Shown one piece after another: positions 6,140 through 7,843 of a stretch of 7,843 nucleotides of DNA (positions within the stretch are counted from its first letter, which is position 1; the number at the start of each line of letters is the position of its first letter). The notes beneath the pieces were generated by a model. The model made no database searches and was not told where the DNA came from. It saw nothing but the letters and a program-made list of their open reading frames with translations. Made by a program: the position numbers and the translations under genes. Source of the DNA: an uncultured Bacilli bacterium (lineage in GTDB: Bacteria; Bacillota_I; Bacilli_A; RF39; UBA660). The stretch is taken from contig CANQUW010000048.1 in assembly GCA_947627145.1 (NCBI GenBank), positions 1-7,843 on the forward strand. The letters are read 5' to 3'.

Positions 6140-6236
6140 GTAATTTAATCAATTATATATTGGACCTTTTTATAAGGCGACTTCAGCAAATTTACTTTGC
6201 TGAGAACTTGATAATACCCTTCTGGGTATTTTTTTT
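6140..6236 (+). ncRNA. tandem small RNA, copy 3 (most diverged)
   Basis: A predicted transcript of about 97 nt. The 5' hairpin is re-formed with different bases (TAATT/AATTA, loop TAATC). TTGGACC replaces TTGTGCC before the CCTT/AAGG stem (6165-6177). The third stem is AGCAAA/TTTGCT (6185-6190 with 6196-6201), loop TTTAC, followed by the GA bulge; its loop-closing pair is A-T where copies 1 and 2 have G-C, a second compensatory change. The terminator loop is TTCT instead of TTTG, with the stem kept. Sequence drift with fold preserved suggests that this copy is under selection and functional. Confidence 0.77.
6213..6236 (+). terminator. intrinsic terminator of small RNA copy 3
   Basis: AATACCC (6213-6219), loop TTCT, GGGTATT (6224-6230), followed by an unbroken run of T to 6236. 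It ends the array just before the convergent operon's terminator. Confidence 0.88.
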
Positions 6237-6245
6237 GCAAAATTA

Positions 6246-6283
6246 AAAAGGACAATATACAAAAACGTACACATAGTCCTTTT
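6246..6283 (-). terminator. terminator of the penicillin-binding protein operon
   Basis: On the minus strand AAAAGGAC (6283-6276) pairs with GTCCTTTT (6253-6246), followed by TTAATTTT. The interior can extend the stem with several A-U and G-U pairs, giving a long hairpin. Its 5' arm overlaps the last two bases of the upstream gene's TAA stop. It separates this operon from the oppositely oriented small-RNA array. Confidence 0.75.
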
Positions 6284-7157
6284 ACTTACAACTTTCCTCA
6301 ATATAATTGTCTATACTTCCATTAAAACAAAATTCATGACCATCAATAGAAATATCAGCAACTACAACTGAATTAGTAATAGAATACCAACTATTAGAAT
6401 CTACCTTACGACCTCTACTACTTTCCAAGTCAGTAATTAAAAGTCCATTAGGATCATTCTTCTCTTGATTATCTACTTTAACTTTAAAACCATCCATCTC
6501 ACCTTTAGAATAGACAACTAACTGATTATAAATATCTTTAGCATCCACCACTACATCTTCTGAAGTACTACTATTATCCATTTTGTTATAAGCATCATCT
6601 AAAAGTAAATTACGAGAATATTCATATAATACTTTAACATTATCAATATCAGTTGATTTACTTTCTAAGTTTAATTCTTCTACTCTAGAAGATAAATTTC
6701 CTTTTTCATGACTCACTTTAGAAGCAAGTCCAAATATAACTAAATTCTTATTAATAGCATTCTCTATCAAATTAACAGAATCATTATCTTGAAAACTAGT
6801 CAAAATTATATTCTTACTAGCAAGTCCTTTATTATTTAAAATTTCCATAATACTGTAACTTGCATCTTCTATACTTTTACCCTCTATATTCTTATCAGCA
6901 AGTACCTCAACACTATCTTTATCTAAAAATATAATATTACTTACTTCATTACTTTTATTTACTACAAGCATAAAAGAAATATCAGAAGAATACTCAACTA
7001 TTCCTTTATAGTTTTCTACATCAAGTTCTATTTTACCGCTATTCATATTAGAAATAAGTTTATCCCTTACTACATAAATATATATACCAGCTACTGCAAA
7101 GAAAAGTAAAACAAGAACTACTCCAATAATTATCTTTATTTTCAAAGAAATCTTCAT
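6282..7157 (-). CDS. single-pass membrane protein with RsgI-like outer domain
   Basis: The 291-residue protein has a short basic N-terminus, one hydrophobic segment (about 9-30) and no signal-peptidase site that I can see, so it is probably anchored with the rest outside the cell. Residues of about 59-125 (SFMLVVNKSNEVSNIIFLDK, then GKSIEDASYSIMEILNNKG and KNIILTSF) resemble the middle domain of RsgI-type anti-sigma-I factors: a repeated 'self-reference to a constant in the membrane-proximal domain'. The cytoplasmic sigma-binding RsgI_N part is absent. The rest is acidic and Ser/Asn-rich, and two cysteines (277, 290) near the C-terminus could form a disulfide. The ATG at 7157 overlaps the stop of the penicillin-binding protein gene by one base (TAATG), with GGAGG at 7172-7168, so the two are co-expressed. 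A role in wall sensing or assembly is inference from this neighbour. The reading frame is firm; the domain resemblance was judged by eye. Confidence 0.75.
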   Translation of the reverse strand: MKISLKIKIIIGVVLVLLFFAVAGIYIYVVRDKLISNMNSGKIELDVENYKGIVEYSSDISFMLVVNKSNEVSNIIFLDKDSVEVLADKNIEGKSIEDASYSIMEILNNKGLASKNIILTSFQDNDSVNLIENAINKNLVIFGLASKVSHEKGNLSSRVEELNLESKSTDIDNVKVLYEYSRNLLLDDAYNKMDNSSTSEDVVVDAKDIYNQLVVYSKGEMDGFKVKVDNQEKNDPNGLLITDLESSRGRKVDSNSWYSITNSVVVADISIDGHEFCFNGSIDNYIEESCK

Positions 7158-7843
7158 TATGTACTAGCCTCCATATCTGAAAACTTAGGATTAAGATTAA
7201 GTGTAACTTCACTACCCACTTCCGCTTTTGTATCCACTATACTTTGACTTACAACATAACCTCTACCTTCAAGTTTTACCTTAAGTCCTAAAAGTTTTAA
7301 TACACCACTAGCCTCTTTACTAGAAAGTCCAACTACTGAAGGAACATTAATATTATCATCATTAGTAACCAAATACACCTTATCCGAAGAACTAACAGTA
7401 TCTCCACTACTAGGATATTGTTTTACAACCTTGTCTCCATTTCCAAGTACAACTACATTATTAATACCATTTGCAGTAAGTTTTTGTTTAACAGTATCAA
7501 CCTTTTTACTAGTAAAAGACTCTAATTTATATTTTGATACCTTTTCTACTTTAACTTCTTCTGGTTCATGACCATGATATTTAGCAACATTTCTCACAAC
7601 ATCTTTAACAGCATCCCAAATAACTTTTTGATTACCTCCAGCTGGTCTTTTTACTGATGCATAAATTATAATTTCAGGATCTTCGTAAGGATAAATTCCA
7701 GTAAATGACGAAATAATATTTTCAGCACCAGCTAAATATCCTCCACTATTCTCATCAGCAATTTGTGCAGTACCAGTCTTACCAATTAAACTATATCCGT
7801 CCATTCTGTATCCAGCACCAGTATTACCTACTCCATTAACAGT
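7157..7843 (-). CDS. class B penicillin-binding protein with PASTA domains (5' end beyond window)
   Basis: Only the C-terminal 228 residues are seen; the frame is open to the window edge, upstream of the internal Met at 7804, so that Met is not the start. The segment MDGYSLIGKTGTAQIA holds the third active-site motif (K-T-G) of a transpeptidase that cross-links peptidoglycan outside the membrane. The SxxK and SxN motifs must lie outside the window. After the transpeptidase end (KRPAGGNQKVIWDAVKDVV) come two PASTA domains, about residues 91-148 and 152-206 counted from Met 7804; the second opens with VPSVVGLSSKEA. PASTA domains bind wall fragments or stabilise division PBPs. This layout fits the PBP2x/SpoVD/FtsI group, which usually sits in the division and cell wall cluster. 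It is followed by a translationally coupled membrane protein, not by mraY as is common. Confidence 0.93.
   Translation of the reverse strand, partial: TVNGVGNTGAGYRMDGYSLIGKTGTAQIADENSGGYLAGAENIISSFTGIYPYEDPEIIIYASVKRPAGGNQKVIWDAVKDVVRNVAKYHGHEPEEVKVEKVSKYKLESFTSKKVDTVKQKLTANGINNVVVLGNGDKVVKQYPSSGDTVSSSDKVYLVTNDDNINVPSVVGLSSKEASGVLKLLGLKVKLEGRGYVVSQSIVDTKAEVGSEVTLNLNPKFSDMEAST

Larger units (their letters stand above)
5814..6236 (+). repeat. three tandem copies of a ~142-bp small-RNA unit
   Basis: This gene-free stretch is filled by three head-to-tail units. The promoter hexamers TTGACW start at 5820, 5963 and 6105 (periods 143 and 142). Conserved blocks in order are the TTGACW and TATATT boxes, GTAATTTAAT at the predicted start, ATTG..CCTTTT, ATAAGG, a variable hairpin with loop TTTAY, TTGATAATACCC and the T-rich terminator tail. 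Between units 1-2 and 2-3 the linker ATTTTTCGAAATAT is identical. Copies 1 and 2 are closest and copy 3 is more diverged, consistent with successive tandem duplications. There are no inverted terminal repeats, target duplications or reading frames of note. Confidence 0.93.

Noticed and set aside
5814..6236. CRISPR array
   Set aside because: Only three units of about 142 bp, with promoters and terminators inside each, no short identical repeats with unique spacers, and no cas genes.
5814..6236. Riboswitch or leader of a downstream gene
   Set aside because: The next gene downstream is on the opposite strand, and each unit ends in its own terminator before any start codon.
5814..6236. Classical ToxI-type antitoxin RNA
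   Set aside because: Repeat length, separate promoters and position after the toxin do not fit, and the protein shows no ToxN sequence features. Only a looser functional analogy is kept as a hypothesis.
5855..6236. Small peptides encoded in the three RNAs
   Set aside because: Possible GTG or TTG starts give frames of only a few codons, without ribosome sites and not conserved between copies.
5814..6236. Miniature transposable elements
   Set aside because: No terminal inverted repeats or target-site duplications are visible, and the copies are head to tail at a constant period.
7157..7804. A complete gene starting at Met 7804
   Set aside because: The frame stays open to the window edge with transpeptidase-like sequence upstream, and the active-site Ser motifs are missing, so this is the end of a longer gene.

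Overview
The window is very AT-rich and comes from a walled, fermenting, low-GC Firmicute. Pyruvate formate-lyase, late peptidoglycan genes, strong AGGAGG-type ribosome sites, TTGACA/TATAAT promoters and an AT-biased codon choice all fit an anaerobic, probably gut-associated member of the Bacilli (Erysipelotrichia/RF39-like). The exact taxon is inference. Every complete gene ends in TAA, and the tryptophan codons examined are TGG, so there is no sign of a recoded TGA.

Layout: 1-1582 (minus) is murF with an N-terminal membrane region, cut at its C-terminus by the window edge. Divergent from it, 1715-1891 (plus) is a small unrecognised 58-residue gene with a consensus promoter. A hairpin terminator at 1928-1950 separates it from a minus-strand pair of tRNA genes, Pro(UGG) and Arg(ACG). 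Next, 2192-5133 (minus) is the pflB-pflA operon, encoding pyruvate formate-lyase and its radical-SAM activase, with a one-base TAATG overlap. Divergent from pfl, 5304-5813 (plus) encodes a solitary MazF/PemK-family protein with a long N-terminal extension and no antitoxin gene beside it.

The most striking part is 5814-6236. It holds three tandem copies of a unit of about 142 bp. Each copy has its own TTGACW-17-TATATT promoter, a predicted +1 G exactly seven bases past the -10, a body of three small hairpins, and its own intrinsic terminator. I read these as three consecutive small-RNA genes of about 94-97 nt on the plus strand. Compensatory changes in one stem support a folded RNA. They directly follow the mazF-like gene on the same strand, which raises an untested possibility of an RNA partner for that toxin-like protein.

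The right end (6246-7843, minus) holds the 3' end of a penicillin-binding protein gene (KTG motif and two PASTA domains). It is translationally coupled by another TAATG overlap to a single-pass membrane protein whose outer part resembles the middle domain of RsgI-type anti-sigma factors. A long hairpin terminator ends that operon, facing the small-RNA array. Together the genes cover late peptidoglycan assembly (murF, the penicillin-binding protein), anaerobic pyruvate cleavage (pfl), translation (tRNAs) and a likely regulatory or toxin-like accessory island in the middle.
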